Positions 9,701-24,700 of a stretch of DNA of 64,000 bases are shown here, piece by piece. This stretch comes from Campylorhamphus procurvoides (taxonomy: Eukaryota; Chordata; Aves; Passeriformes; Dendrocolaptidae): contig WBMV01002667.1 in the NCBI GenBank assembly GCA_013396655.1, forward strand, positions 1 to 64,000, given 5' to 3'. The position numbers and the translations under genes were made by a program. Every line of letters begins with the position of its first letter. Within the stretch, counting starts at the first letter, position 1. The notes below the pieces were generated by a model. The model made no database searches and had not been told where the DNA came from. It worked only from the letters and a program-made list of their open reading frames with translations.

Positions 9701-12700
9701 CTGGAGTGTCCTGCTTTGTTCATGAACCATTCCCTGCAAAACCATCCGTGGAGTGTTCCCAGTGGGCCTGAATTGCTCCCAGGCAGGGACCACGTGGGAT
9801 GTGACCGTGTGTGCAGGGATCTGCAGTCCCAGCAGTCTGGCACTGCAATTCCTGACCCTGGAAGGACTCTGAGCTGAAATAATGACATTTTCCAGGCATG
9901 TCCTCACCGTTGTCATCGAAGCCGTGAGTGATCTCATGCCCAATGACCATCCCGATGCCCCCGAAGTTCAGAGCCTGTGGCTGGTGTTTGCTGAAGAAGG
10001 GGGGCTGGAGGATCCCAGCAGGGAAAACTGCAGAGAGGGAGAGAGACAGACAGGAACCATAAGGTGGCTTTGTTTTTGCATCCTTGGCAGGCAGATTGTT
10101 TGCTCGGTGGAAGGGTCAGGAAGGAACATAAAATATAAAATGATTAGAAACAAGCTCATGCCTACCATGAAATTGGTTCTCTCTTGATAAATGGAAAATG
10201 ACAAGTTAATAAAGGTTTAATTTGGCACATCTGCAGCTACAGTATCACCCTGTTTGAGACCTGAGCATCATTTACATTAAGTTTAGCCTAATTTGGTCCA
10301 TACTGTTTGCTGCAGTGAGTCAAGAACAAAATGTTTAGGAGCTGTCTTTTGGAGACAGGCACGGTTTGTGTCCAAGAGCCATTTTATAGGGCAGCTAATG
10401 GGTGTTTTATTGCTTTATTTGGGTTAAGAAAAAGCAACAAATCATCTTCTGGTATCAACAACATGCACAGGAGGGATTCCTACAGACACCAAGTGTGCTT
10501 GATGTCATCAGGGCAGGGGGGCAGGAGATCTGTCCTGCTTCAGTCTATGAGTTTTCTGTTGTGACTGTTGGCAGGTTGGGCTGTTTCCACTTCTGCCCTT
10601 TGCCCAGTGAGCAGGATTTAGTTGCCCACAGGGTGCAGTTGCTGCCTGACCTAGAAAAGGCAGGGAGTTGTTCTTCTGTGGTACCTGTCAGTCCCGAGTA
10701 GCAGAACTTCTTGGCAGTCTGGAAATTTGAATAAGCACTCCTAGGAGAAATTATCTGCTGTCTCTCCTGTTTGCTCAGAGTGCAGCAGAGACTCTGCAGC
10801 ACCTGCAGGCTTAACCTGAGCTTCTGGCCAGCTCAGGGAGTCCAGGGAGCCAGGCAGGGGCACCGTGCCTTAAGCTTGAAGATCTTCTGTGCTCAGGACA
10901 GGGAAGGGGAGCCCTACAGCTCTGCCAAAACTCACACAGCTGATGGGGAAGTTAAGGGCACGGGCAGCTTTGCCTCTGGGTGCAGAGCTGCACCGCTGTG
11001 GGGATAAAGATGGTTCAGTCGTTCCATGCACCTGTTTAGACCTACCTATCTGGTTCCTGTTGGGGGAATAGAATGCATTGACCACTGCAGCTCCAATAAT
11101 CCATCTGAAAATAAACATTGCACACAGTTAGTCAGGAGTTTTCTTTTTTTTAAAGACCTATAAAATAAGGAATATATATACTGATATATAAAGAAGTAGA
11201 ATTTCCTTATAAGGATGAGGAAAATCCCGATAAGGAAACTATATAAGGGAAGGGTTAATGTAGGGAAGAAGGTGCATTGAGCACAGCTGTAAAGGAATCC
11301 TGATACCAGGAAATACTTGGTGGCTCCTCTATGGGCATCTCTCATACAAAACCATTCCAAGGTACAGTGAGAGATGCTTTTCCCCTCGATGTTGAACAGC
11401 CACGCTGGTGTGGAATGTGGTGACTGTCACCAGCTCCTCCCAACACTGAGATGGAGAATTTCCACGATATTGTTTCCCTCCTCCCCTCCTTGCTGGGTTT
11501 CAGAAAGGTCTGGCACTGCTTTTGTGTGAAGTAGTTTCAATGTCACTTCTGAATGTGAAACAGCTTGAGGAAGGATTAGAGATTCCAAGGGAACTGGATG
11601 GATTTCTGCTGCAAGAGCCACTGAACTACCTGTTTGATTCCTTGACTGCCTCAGCCCCAAGCATCCTCAGCTGCCCACAGCATGACCTGAGCACCCTCAC
11701 CACTCATCCAGGATTTGGATTGCTTCTGTAAAATGCTGGCTGGGAACTCACATATCTTGGTCAACTCTCTCTCGAAGTTTTTTCAAGCTCTTTTGGGCTC
11801 CAGCTCGCAGGTTTTCCAGGATGTTTTCAAAGTAATTGTATTCACTGAAGTTTAACTGAAGGAACAGAGCTCCAAGTATGTTAGTAAGCTGTGCAGAAAG
11901 AGGGACTTGTCATAACACTGAATGTATCCTCTAAATAATGGTTTTTGATTGCATGGTATCAACTGAAAGTTGGCTCTTGACATGCATTTATCTATTAATA
12001 TGTTCATTTTAATGTCCTTGGAAAGGGCAGTTGTACAGATATAAGAATTCCAAGGGGTAAGAAAACAAGTGCAGCCTTTTATCTTGAGCTACTTAGTGAT
12101 ATGTGCACAGAATACTTACATTGGCATATTCCTGATCCAATTTTTCATTCTGATCTTCCAAAATATAATCTGGATAGCCAATTTGTTCTTTGATTGCCAT
12201 TGCCTAGAAGAAAAGAATTTAATATTTCCCCTTAATTCTGGCTTTTGTTGGTGTGTCGTGTTTTTTTTATGGAGTTTCAATACTTTATTGAATAGAATAG
12301 TTCATTTTTTCCTCTTGCTGTTGGAATGGTGCTGATGGTCCTAAGGACAATGAAAAGTTTGATATGTTTTCCCTGGGGATTGCATTGCATCCAATTGCCA
12401 TTATAGCTGATGTGGACTAACACAGGATTAAAAGGAAAGGACATGTAATAAGATAATGCAATAGTGAACATCAAAGTCTTTTCCTCTCTTTTGTAGGGGA
12501 ACTGGAAGTAGAGATACTACAAAATTCCAAATATTTCATATTTTTAAGGGAATCCTGAAATCCTTTGTTATCTCTGACCTTCTCCCGAGCTTTCTCCTTG
12601 GATGCCTCATCCATCCACTGTAACTCATCCAGAGTCTCCACGAACACTTCACGGATCTTCTCTATTAAATCTCGGACCTAGAGGAGAACTAGGAAGACAT

Positions 12701-15700
12701 GAGTCATCTACATGGTTTACATTTCCCAGGCACAGCTAAGGAGAGGTGAAGAGCTTCCTGCTGAAGGATGATGCTCTAGACCACAGTACTCAGCATTTAA
12801 AAGATCATCATAAATGAGTTCTCTTTCCTTCAGGCCCGTGGCTGGGGGTCACCTTTCCCAGCCAAAGCAGTTTGGGTGCTCAGATGGAAGGGAACGGGCC
12901 CTGTGGGCATGGTGGATGTACAGTAGTATGAAGGGTAAACTACATACCATCCTCTTGCTCTCACCAGCAAATGTCTCCCGGACATACATCGCTCCCACCG
13001 CGTTCTCCATGTTGTTGTTGACGTAACTCACGCACTCCCTCCACCTCGCCTCCTCCAGCGTCGTCCCGTAGAGAGCCTGCAGCACCAAACACAGCTTTAG
13101 TCCTGCCTCTGCCCCTCCTAATCCTTGCCCAGTGAGACAAAGGTTTTGTTGCTGCTCCTGGGTTCGTTTGGGGATTATATGGCATAACCATGGAGTTGTG
13201 GGATGGCTTGGTTTGGGAGGGACCTCAAAGCTCATCTAGTTCAACCCCACTGCCATGGTTCTGGTGTCCACAAGGACTTGTTTTGGAGCTGTTGGGCTCT
13301 CTTGCAGCACTGTGCTCTCTGGGAGGAGGGGAAGTACCTTCCTGTAGCTTGCCCGAGCGTCCTTGAAGCGCCGACTCAAGCTGCTGACGCGGTCGATCAC
13401 CAGCCGCCAGATGAGGTAGTTCTGGATGGTGCTGTGTGGGAAAGCAGAGCTGAGCTTAATCCCTGTGAAACCAGCACCAGTGTGGGCAGTGGGGGGGTGT
13501 GTCTCAGTTTTGGGTGGAGATAAGGAAGGAAGGGATTGCTGGCCACCATGGGGCTCACAGCATCTGCAGGTGATTGTTCCCATTTAACTGGAACTGCCCA
13601 GCCTGAGGACTGGACTGCTGTGTCTGTTCAGGGCTGAATTTCTTATGGGTTTTCCTTCTAGAATGTGACAAGGCTTAAGCCTGGGATGTGTTTTTTCGCT
13701 TCCTATTTAAGCTTTTCTAAGCAAGCAGCAGGTGAGACACTTGGAACTGAAGCACTTTGAGACTCCAAAACCTTCAAAGACTTTTCCCCTATTTTACAGG
13801 GGTGTTATGTTTGTTGGAGAAGCTTTGGCAGGGCTAGAAAGGAGGTCCAATAATTGACATTTCCACTATATTTGTGTGACTTTTGAGTGTATATTCTCCA
13901 GTGTCTTTACCTTGCTGAGTACTTGGAGATAATTGCTTTCAGCTCTTGCAGGTAGGGCATGCCATATACAACCACCTCTTCTTCGGGGTCAACCTGGACA
14001 CTTACTGAAGACATGACACCTTGGATGAAGAAGGTCCAGTTAAAGTCCTAGGCAGACAGAGAGACATGTCAATGGTGGGTGTTCAAGTGCCTTGTAACAA
14101 GATTTTTTACAGTTTTATGTGTTTGAATGTAGCTGTAGGGTTGTTCAGTAGAAAAAAAGCTTTTTATGAGACTCTGAAGACAAGCTTAAGAATGAGATTT
14201 ATTTTATACCTCTTTGTTGAATCACTGATAAATTCACAAAGCTGTTTCCAATTTCCATTGGAATTAAGAGACTGAAAGGATGAGACTGCTCATTAAGCAC
14301 TTACATTCAATGCAAACTTCTCCTGTAGCTCTGTTAAGGTCATTTTGTTGTACAACAAAGTCACATCGTGCCTTTCCTCTGCTGGAGTGGTTGCCTGAAG
14401 ACATTTACAAGGTTATTACTGAAACCCACTGACAGAAATATCAGTGGCTGAAATCACATGCATGGGCACAAATACACACTCAAACCATTTGCAAAGAAAC
14501 CATTTTTTCTGGGGAGAAAGGAAGCTCATTTGATGGTGCCCAGTGCTGCTTTCTAAATTTCAGTGCAGGAACTCTGGTCCCTGCTATTCAATAATGTTTT
14601 AGTGGCATGTTGAGCCAGGTGGTTCCCTCTGTCCTCTTTAGAGTGGCAGAACAAGCTCTGGGAGACTTTTAAGGTGCTGCAGATTTCTAAGGATTCAAGG
14701 AGAGTGAGCCCTGGTGTTATCACAGTGTATGTTTAGCAGAAGATGGATTATCCTGCTTTAGAAGAGTTCCAAACATAAATACAGCTAGGACAGGAGCAGC
14801 ACCCAGCAGTGTACTCAGCAGACAATTAGAGACACAGGGTCTGATTTCTGGGCTGCTCATGGCACAAAAAGCCCTCCTGCCCCTATCTTGCAGGCTGTGG
14901 GTTTTCTGCAAGAGCCTCTTCCCCCTCACCCCTTGTCCCCCAAGGTCCTGAGAAGTCCTTGTTCTCTGTACTCACATTTGCAATCTCTGTTTCAAGCTCC
15001 ATGACCTTTGCCATCTCCTCTTGGACAAAGGAGTCATCCCTAGACACGTTCTTGTCTTCCCGGATCATTTTGGCAATGGTGATCATGAACTGCAGATAAG
15101 CTTCTCTCACCTGCACCAGGAAACAGAGGGTGTGTACAGTACTGTGTATTTTTTGCCCTGTAATAGACACTCCTGCCACACCTTGGACCTCAGTTCATCC
15201 TGTTATACCCCACAGGGCAGTTGCCATCCTCCAAACACCCTCTCTGCTTCCCTGTGCAATCCACCTTGCTGGCATTCTGACTCAGAATTGCTTCTTGAGC
15301 AAAGAGAAGGCTTTGAGTTGTTCTGTGAGAACAGAGATCCCCACCAGCCAAAATCTCAAAGTGAATGTGGAAGGTTTGAGTTCTCTGAGAGTAATACCAG
15401 AAATCTTCTCCACTCTGCTTTAACTGCCTGAGAAAGGCTCTGTCTAAGACAGTTCCCAGTGACACCTTTGGAGGTTTTCTCTGATTTTTGCCTTGAAAAG
15501 CTATTTGGCTGCTGAGGGAGTGCTGATCCTCTGGTACAGGAAAACTTAATGTTACCTGTTCTTTTAGCACCTTTTTCTTCCTCTACAGACCTTGGAAATG
15601 AGATAAACACAGTAACTGTTGTGAAGTTGGGTTTGGGCACTTACAAGATGAGGATTTGTGGTTTTAGGCTGAACGCTGAGCCCTTAATCAGGCCAGACTC

Positions 15701-18700
15701 CCCCAGGCCTCAGGAGGAGCTTTGCCAAAGGATGCTGGACTAAGCACAGGGGGAGTTTGGGTCATCAGAGCTGGGTCATTGTCTGGGGGCAGCGAGCTGG
15801 TAAATAGAAAATAAAAAGGGGTTGTGTCTCCTTCTTAGTCATTAGGATTAAAAACACAGCCTCGGCCACGCCGCTTCATGGCTTCAAATTAAAGCTGTAT
15901 CGAGCAGAGCTGCTTTTCTTTTGCTAATTTGGGATTGTCTCTGCACTGCACCTGATTTTCTCCCTCCTACAAGTCAATCTACATCTGATCCTCATGGACC
16001 AGTGCATAAATATCCCTCTTTTCTGCTGGAAGTGCTGCTGTACAGGTACAGGGCAGATTCCTGGTCCTGCAGCTCCCAACACAGCTACGAGGAGATGGCT
16101 TTGTTAGGGGGCCCAGAAGGAGTGGAAACAATCTTGTATAAACTTCCCAGGGCCGTATTTAAGATGTATTATATATGAGAATATAGTCAAATACACTGAT
16201 GCAAGAAGGAAATTCTTCCCACTGATGTTTTCATCTGCCTTTACAACCACGAGACAAAAGAGTCCCAAATGCTGATTGTTGTCCCTCTGTTTTCCCTTCC
16301 ATTCTTGTTAGGAAAATTGGTTTGATGTTGGGCTGCAAATGCTCTTTGTTAGCATGACATAATTGAGGGAGATACAATGTACTAAAGCAGTATTTTCATC
16401 TTGGAAATGGATAAATTATCTGGCTCTGTTTGCAGCAGCTTTCTGTGTATTTACAGAAACAGTGTTTTTGCACAATCAGTGTTTTTGCCCCGAGCATTGG
16501 CAGAGAAAAGCAGCTAGAAAATCATCTCTCACAATTTCCATTTAATTCTGGGAAAAGGGTAGAGCAGATTCTCACTAACTGAGTACCAGTGGATTTAGGG
16601 GGAGATATAAGGGAATCCAAGACAACCTGCACTGAAAACGTGAACCTGCCCTTCAAAATTAGAGACTGTTTGAGATATAAAACATGATTTTATTTTCCCA
16701 TAACATCCTTTATGAATTGTCCAATTCTGAGGAGGCTTGGTATATATGCAATTCTTCAGTCCTTTTGCAAATGTTACAGAATTTTGGCATAATTAGGAAA
16801 AAATGGTAGCATTGAATGTCACTATCTAATTCAGATTGTTACATGCCATGAGGATTCATATATTTGAGTTTTTCAGAGCATAGGGAAAAGTAAGGAAGTT
16901 GTTTTAGTGGTATACAGTGAAAAAATTTCAAGGAATACTCACTCTTTGATAGTTGCCCCCATTAAAGTAGTAATCCCTGGATGGCATTCCCAAGCTTGGC
17001 TGGTCAATCTGAAGGAGAACATTTCTCTGGTTAGTGATGAACAGGAACTGGGGTTGTCCAAAGGACCCCTTGAGAGGCAACACAAAATGCTGCATTTTCC
17101 AGCACTGCAATAACACTATTGCCAAACAGCCAGAGAGTTTCAGCTCTCTAAGAACTGAGGAGAGATGGCAGGTACAACTTCTGTCTCTGGATTTTTAGGG
17201 AAGGACAGGATGGATCTTAGTGTGGGTTACTGAGCAAAATCTTTCAGTAATCACTGAGATCCAAGAATAAATTTCAGCAACTTTTCTAAGTCGTTTGATT
17301 TGAGGGCTGGACTTCCTGCAGAACCATTCACGAACAAACTCTGAAATCTTACTCATGTATTTTAAACCCATGCCTTCCTGCTATAGATTAAACCTCACCA
17401 TGATTTTGTAAGTCCCAAGAATTTACAGCCCTTAAATGCTGTAAATCAGCAAAGTTCCACTGATTTGTATTTCTTTTACCAAAACCAAAATTACGCTGCC
17501 CAAAAAGGTTTCCCAGTATGTCTTTGAGACAGGGCTGTCACTTGGGGTGCAGAGCTGTTGCCTGCACTTTGCCAGTGTTGTGCTATGGAAAGCTCATCTG
17601 TCTGCAGTGTAAATAACTCTCCATGATGGCTCTGGGATATAAATAATCCCCTGTAATTTTTGGCTTACATAAATGATGTGTCTGCTGGAGTCCCGGTCAT
17701 CGTTCCACACGAACATGTCGATGAGGACACGTTTGTTAAACCTGGAGTTCATTATGGAGAGTTTTTCTTCCATGCTCCAGCTTGGCTCTGGGACATAAAA
17801 GGGAGAATAAACACCATTTATCCATCTGTGTCAGGACTGATGGAAGTTGTACAGTTTGCTGTGCTAAAATAGTTTAGATCTATTTCTATATATATACATA
17901 TATATATATATGTAAGTGTTATATATATGTGTCACCCTGACTTCTGTTTATGAAATAAAACTGAGAATGGAGGATTTAATTCAGTGGCAGTGGCCTCCCT
18001 GGTGCAGTAAAGAGTTCTGGCTGTACATTAGTGAACCCTTTCAGGCCCAGCATTACCTTTGGTCTTATTCCAGTCTGCAGAAGCCACTGGCCAATCTCCA
18101 ACCATCCTTAAGGCCTCGAGCAGAGGCAAAGAATCTCGTTGCTCTATAAGACCTGAGAGAGAAAAGACAAATACTTTATCTTTTTCAGAGAAAAACAGGT
18201 AATGGGCTTAAAAGTTTAAATCTGAAACTGAGTTGGTCATAGACTAAAATAAGGGACACCATGAAACCATCTGTCTCCTGCATTAGTCTTCAGAAAAGTA
18301 ATAAAAATACTTCTGTGATTCCAGTGTGGATTTTTACTGAGTTGGTTTGGAAAGGATGAACTGGGACAGGTTTGTGCATTCTGAAGGGAAGGTTTTCCTT
18401 CCATACCCATCCTCCATCCTTTCCACATCCCAGATTTGCACATTAAGTCTCAATGAAGTGGCAAGGCACCTTCATCCCTCTGAAGATGAACTTTCCAGGC
18501 AAGGCCACAAAGATTAGACAGATATTGACTGGACTTCACAGAACATTGGCACTTCTGCACACTTAGTACTGAACAAGAGAATCAATGGAACAAGAAGAGA
18601 CTCACTCTCATTCATGCACGACTTGTAAAGGATTTTAGCTTTCTGAAATGCCTCTCTGTCCCCTTGATCTGAAGTCTCCAGCACACCTGGGGAAGGAACC

Positions 18701-21700
18701 ATTGCCATGAGATTTCTGCCCTGGAGAGCTTTGATCATTTCACAGAAACCCCTGAGAATTCAGGGCTATGATAAACACTTGTGTCTGTGGGCTGCAATTA
18801 CTAGAACTGGAGAGCCCTTTAGAGGAGCTATTAATGGCAAAAGTGTCAGGAGGGAGGATGTGCAGGCAGCTTGTCCTGCTCCTTTTGAAGTTGATACCAA
18901 ACCACCTGTGGCTCATTTTTAGTGGGAACACGATGTTCCCACAAAATGGGTGTAGTAAGAGATGCATAGATTAAAGGACCAGAGAAAAATAAATGCCAAT
19001 TCCCACTTCTCTCTGCAAGTTTATTTCTCTGTGTAATGTGGAGTCAGTAACACCTGAGACCAAACAGAGGTGTGTGAGGAGAGAGCCACCTCATCCCTAC
19101 CTTTCAGGATGATCTCCAGCTCGTCTCTCAGGATGTCAAAGATGCTGTATCTGGAGCTGGTCTCTGGGATGACGTGCCTGCTCAGCCAGCCCCCACAGGC
19201 GTACTGGTAGAAGTCCTTGCACGGGTCAGCTGTTGGGTCCATGTTCTGGATTATTCTGGCAGCTGGGTATCAGGATGGGAGAGCTGAATTCCACAGTCAT
19301 CTCTGGCACTGCCAAAGACCTGCAAGGAGCTGCTTGGCAAGACTCACTCCTGTGTTTTATGACTTGAAGGATCCCATTTTCTGCTTAAAAATGCAGGGAA
19401 GCATCTGAATGGCAGAGCACCCTCCCCCAGCACAGTGCCCTGCAGGGATTGAGGTGCTGCCCAGGGCTCCCCTGGGCTCCAGCTCAGGTACCTGCCTGAG
19501 AAACCAGCGTTTCCAGGGGGGAATTGGGAACATCCCTGCTGGAGTCTCACCTCTCTTGAGGTGTGGGTACCAAAAATAAGAAGGTGAATATGTAGAATGC
19601 ATTCACTGAGAGAAAATTGAGTCTAAAGGGATTCTTATCATACTTAGATAGAGACTGTTGGTCAATCCATGTGCTTGTGGCTCAGGCCAGAGAGCTGTTG
19701 GCCATACTGGCAATTTTCCTGTGCTACTTCCTTATGAATGATACTCCTTGCCCAAGGGGAATCTCATTCATTTTCAAGTGCTTCAGCCTTAAAGCCTGAA
19801 TTACCTTTTAGTTGGGTTCATACCAATGCATAAAACATCCCCATGGCAATAATCCCTCCCAGTGACCTCCTTACCTGCTGTCACACATCCAGGTGTGGTG
19901 CATATGTTGCCTGAGTTGGTGCCATAGTGATTTCCTGCAGGAGGGGGACAAGAAAGCATCTGGAATTAGTTGTTTTGGAAGAAAATTGCCACCAAAGTCA
20001 CTCATCAGAACCCAGTTTCAGTGACAGCTCTGCTTGGTTTGAGAGCAAATGAGAGAATATCAGTGCCAGTCAAAGATATCAAATGAGAGCTGTGAAGGAA
20101 TCTTTTGTCTGGAGATTTAAGAGGAAACTTTATTGGCAGCAGCATTACCACAGTCTTGACAGGGAGTTTTAACTCTCCTGGAAGGCGAATAAGGCCACTT
20201 ATTCTACCTGTTGCCTCCACAGATTTTCTGGCACAAATTGAAGCTACAAGATCCCCTTCTAGACAATCTACTAAGATGCTTTGAGCCTCTGAACCCTCTC
20301 ATGATCTTCAAAGAAGTTTAAACAGGGTGAAAAGCCCAGAGCTGGATTATTCTTTCACACTGCTTTGAGTCACAAAGATCAAATCAGGAAAAGAAATTAA
20401 TGTTACTTCTCAGAGTATGTGTGTGTTGGGGAGTAACAGGCTTGTGTTTGGTCCCAGTTTCAGATACACCCTTTGAGGTTGATCCTTGCTGCTCAGCAGG
20501 TTGTTCCCTCATCAGGAATGTTTAGGGCTGATGAAATAGTACAGAAAGCAGGAGACTGTGGATCTGTGTTCAGGTTTGTTCTGCTCTGAGATGGGTGTGG
20601 AAAAGGCCACTGAAGTCCTGATCTTGGTATTAATTTTCTGGTTTTGAGTACTTTGTCTTGGCTTGGGACATTCTTCCAGTGCAGGAGATCCACAAAAAGC
20701 CTGTGCATGTGTCATTTGTGGTGCTGAGTCCAAAGGGAATGTGCTGTTCACTGCAGAGCTGCAATGGGGGGAATCTGAGCCCCCCAGACTGAGGAGTGGT
20801 CTTGGCTCTGGGAGAAGGAAATTAAGCCTGATGGTTTAAATTTCTCACTTGTGAAACTGGACTAGCTTATGTTAAATAGACAACTACTCAGTTCCAAACT
20901 GGAAAACAAAAGTTCATACTTTCCAACAGGATTAGCCATTTTTTAAACTTCTTTTTGACCCTTACACTGGGGATGTTGGCAGAAAAGAGTTACTAAAAAA
21001 CTCCTTTCAATGCAAGCAAGTGCTTTACATGAGAGCAAACAAGATTACAGTAATTCAGAGAGAAATAAAACAGTGGGGAAGAAAAGAGGGCTTTGAAGTT
21101 CATCAGTGGAAGCGACATAAAAAGCCCCCACTGCGATGGCAGCTCAGCTGAGCACGTCGTGCTGTGTGAGAGCACATCTGCATGAGAATAACTGTGTGTC
21201 TGGGGTTGGGCTCTGGCCATGAAATATGGGATCAGCAAAATACATGTAAAACATGAAGTCTTTTTTATTTTATTCTTATTTTTGGGGGGGGGTGTTTGTG
21301 TCAGGCGTTTGGGGTTTTTTGTACTGGACGAAGCTAAGCCAAATTTGTGGAGTTTTCTAAACTCTCTATTAATGAAACATTCAGCAAACCCAAACCTAAA
21401 AGCTCAGGGTATTTCCAAGAAAAAGAAATAAAGGTTTTGGGAAGGGACAGGAGTAGTTCAAAGGCAAATGGAAACTCTCCATAAAGGAGCAAGAACAAAG
21501 GGCAAGGTGAGAAGGAAATACCTGTTCTAAAAGAGTGCTGTGCTTTTCATTGTTTCTCAGGGACCAGGCAGGACTCAAACGAAGCCTTTTTTCTTATTTA
21601 TTTATTTTTAATCAAAGCTCCTCTCTAATAAAACCTGACAGTGTCTAACTTCAGTTTCCAGGACCCAACTGCTTTCAGCAAGGCTCAGACTCCCCTCCCT

Positions 21701-24700
21701 TCCCAAAGCCCTGGTGATTGGGAAGCTGTAACTGAGCTGGAGAACCAGGGAAGGCAGAGCTGGTTGGGACACTCCGGGCTCTGAAACTCTGCCATGAAAC
21801 CAGATCATGAGAAACTGGTGAGGGGCTCTCGGTTTACCTTGGAAAGGGTCCCCTTTGTTCTTCTATCAATTATGTCCTGTATTCCTCAGTCCCTTTCCTG
21901 ACACAGACCCAACCCGATGTGGATGAGCTGAGCTGCACTGCCCTGCTTTGCTTTACAATAGATTTGTTTGGTCTTTGGCCACTTGGCTGAGGCTCTGTCA
22001 CCTGCACCTTCAAATAACTGCAATCAAACATAAAATGCACCTCCTGCAGTCTCAGTCAGACAGCTCTGCACTTCGTTTTCTCAAATTCCTTTGCTAAAAC
22101 AAGAGCCCAACTTTTCAGTATAAATACAAGTAATTCTGTGTTTATTTTCCTCCCTGGTTAGCCATTCCTGGTTGAGTTACAGTGACGTAGAGGCTCCTGC
22201 TTTGACATCCATTTCAGTCTGATGCAGCATCATCAGAGAATTGATCAGGGAAGATAAGTTTAATGGACCTAATTAAATGACCTTGCCTGTGGGACTGCTC
22301 GAAATGGAAGAAGACGAGGGAAATTCAGCACTTCAGATGCCATTTCAAAAGTGAACTGCTCAGCTGAAAGACAGCAGAGCTGGGACTTGCTTCAGACCCC
22401 TCTGAGCCCACTGTGGAGAATTTTATTGTCTTAATCTGACTTTACAAGAAGCCACTGCACATTGTCACATTCCCTGGCCAGCAGCAGGAGGTAAGAATAA
22501 CTCCTGAGTTGTGTAGAGCCCTCCAGTCCCCTTCAGCAGCTCAGCTTTTGAGTGATAATATTTTATTTTTATTTTTTTTTAAATACAAGTCGCTTTTCAC
22601 AGCCTTAACTGAAGCTCCTTTTTTTAGACAACAAAAGCGAGGCAAATCGTTCTGTGGGGCTCTGGAGCTCACAGCTTGTGTTTCGTGTTTCCCCACTGTG
22701 CATTCTGAGGAGCACAGATGGCTGGGGATGGCACATGTGGGAACAATTAGAGCCACAGTTGTCACCATGTGGGAGCTTTACCTCCCAGCACCTTCCCTGT
22801 TCCTCAGCTCTCCTCTCTGGAAGTGCTGTTGGCACTGCAAGCTGCCCTTTTTGCTATTAAAACAGAGAATTGTTTGCAACAAACAACATAATTGCCAAAT
22901 TCAGGTTTTCTTTGTCAGGGAGGGTGGTCTGTGCCAGGTGTCAGTGTCTTCAAAAGGAGCCCAGAACACAAGGGTTTAGCTTTATTCCACCTTCAGTACA
23001 TTCATTTAGGTCCATCTGACTGTGACTGAGAAGAGCCTTGCCACCCAACTATCATCATGACTTGTGTGTTAGCTGTCACTTCTTTAAATTCCCTGTCTGT
23101 TCTGAGTAGCTGCTTTTAATTAATGAACCTTCCTGACATCAAAGAGTGACTGGGACCAGAGCAGGAGAGGAGGCAGAGCTCAGCCACAGCCTCCTCTGAG
23201 TGCCAGTGGCCAGCTCAGATATTGCTCCTGGTCAGCAGGTTCTTGTAAATCTATTATTCAAGTGCACAAAAATTGCATTCACAGCATAGGAAATTAAGGA
23301 GAAAAATGTGGGTTTTGAAACCCTCAAGAGCAAGGTGCTGTCAGACCAAGGGCTGGGTTTTAATCTCTTTTCAGCCTGACTAAGAGGAAAGAGCAGAACA
23401 TGACCTTGAGCTTCCTAACAGCCAACAGTGACAACCTGGGGGGATGCAGGCACACAGAAATAAATATCTGTGAATCTGCCTTTGGAGAAGGGAACTGGGG
23501 AGCCAGAAAGTGAACGAGACATCAGTGAAACAAGACATTACAGGACCAGCAATTAGGTGAGGATGGAAGTTGTCTGTAACCAAGCTGCCTGAAGAAGCTG
23601 CTGACTGATTTGATGTGTCAGCTACAGTAAGTGTTGAAATGTTCTTCAGACTGTAACCTTTCCAACAAGTGCTGAGATTTGGAGTTTGGTAAATATTTGT
23701 AGAGCGTAGCTGAGAGGGAGCTGTGAAGAGGCTCGGAGATGTACGAGTGGGTGTGATGGAAAGATTGAGAGCGTGGTGTCTTCAGGTCCAAACCCCAGTG
23801 ACTTCAGCCCTGTCTGCTTCCTTTTCTGCGATCACCCAAATATTACTCCATTCTTCCTATATTTTCTTTTAGCTTATTTAGGTGAGGTTTTCTGGATATG
23901 AAAACTTCCTTGGATGTCAAGCGTCCCCAAACTGTCTAGAACTGCACAACTGCTCTGCTGTGAGAGCTTCAGTGTTTTGGTTGGCTGGGAACACAGATAA
24001 AAATCCCAGTCAGCATTACCAGAACTACAGGAATTACTGCTGTACCCAGAGCCCTGTTCCATGCACCACAGTGCTCTTCTGTGAGAGCACAACAAAAATA
24101 CTCTCCCTGAACCACAAAGCCTATATATGCCTCTCTGTATAGAAAAGGAGATAATGTAAGGCAGGACAGGTGATCCTCTTATTTTTCTAATTTAACTTTC
24201 TACTTGAATTTCTAATTGCTAGCTAAACAGAATTATTTGTTAGCAGCTGGGTGGTGCCATCCTGATCAAGGATGCACAAAGATGAAGGGGCAGATCTGAA
24301 TGTGCTCTTAGTGAACAATCCAGTGTCCCATCCACATTTCAAAATTAACATCTGAGTGAAATTAGAAAAGCAATCCCAGGGTAACATTCTTGGTTCTATC
24401 ACATGAATGCTGCTCCTGTTGCTGTGTGGGATTTATGTTACACTAATCTGTGCCATAAGTGCTTTTCCCTTGGTGAGTCTGAGACTTCAGGCTTTTGGCT
24501 GAGCTTTGGGAATGGGCTCAGGTATGACAGCAAAACAGAACCAAGGGGAGCACTGGGACAAAACCAGCGAATAAAAAAATGTTTCCCCTGCAGGAACAGC
24601 CTGAAGAGCTCTTACTGCCTCAGTTTGGGACCCAAACAGGGCATGCAGACACTCACCTAAAAGGGTGTAGGCTGAAGTGTCTTCTGCTCAGTTCCTACCT

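Noticed and set aside
19101..19255. Shorter version of the third MMEL1 coding exon
   Set aside because: The acceptor at 19257-19256 breaks the frame with the preceding exon; the one 7 bases upstream restores it and the conserved A-A-R.
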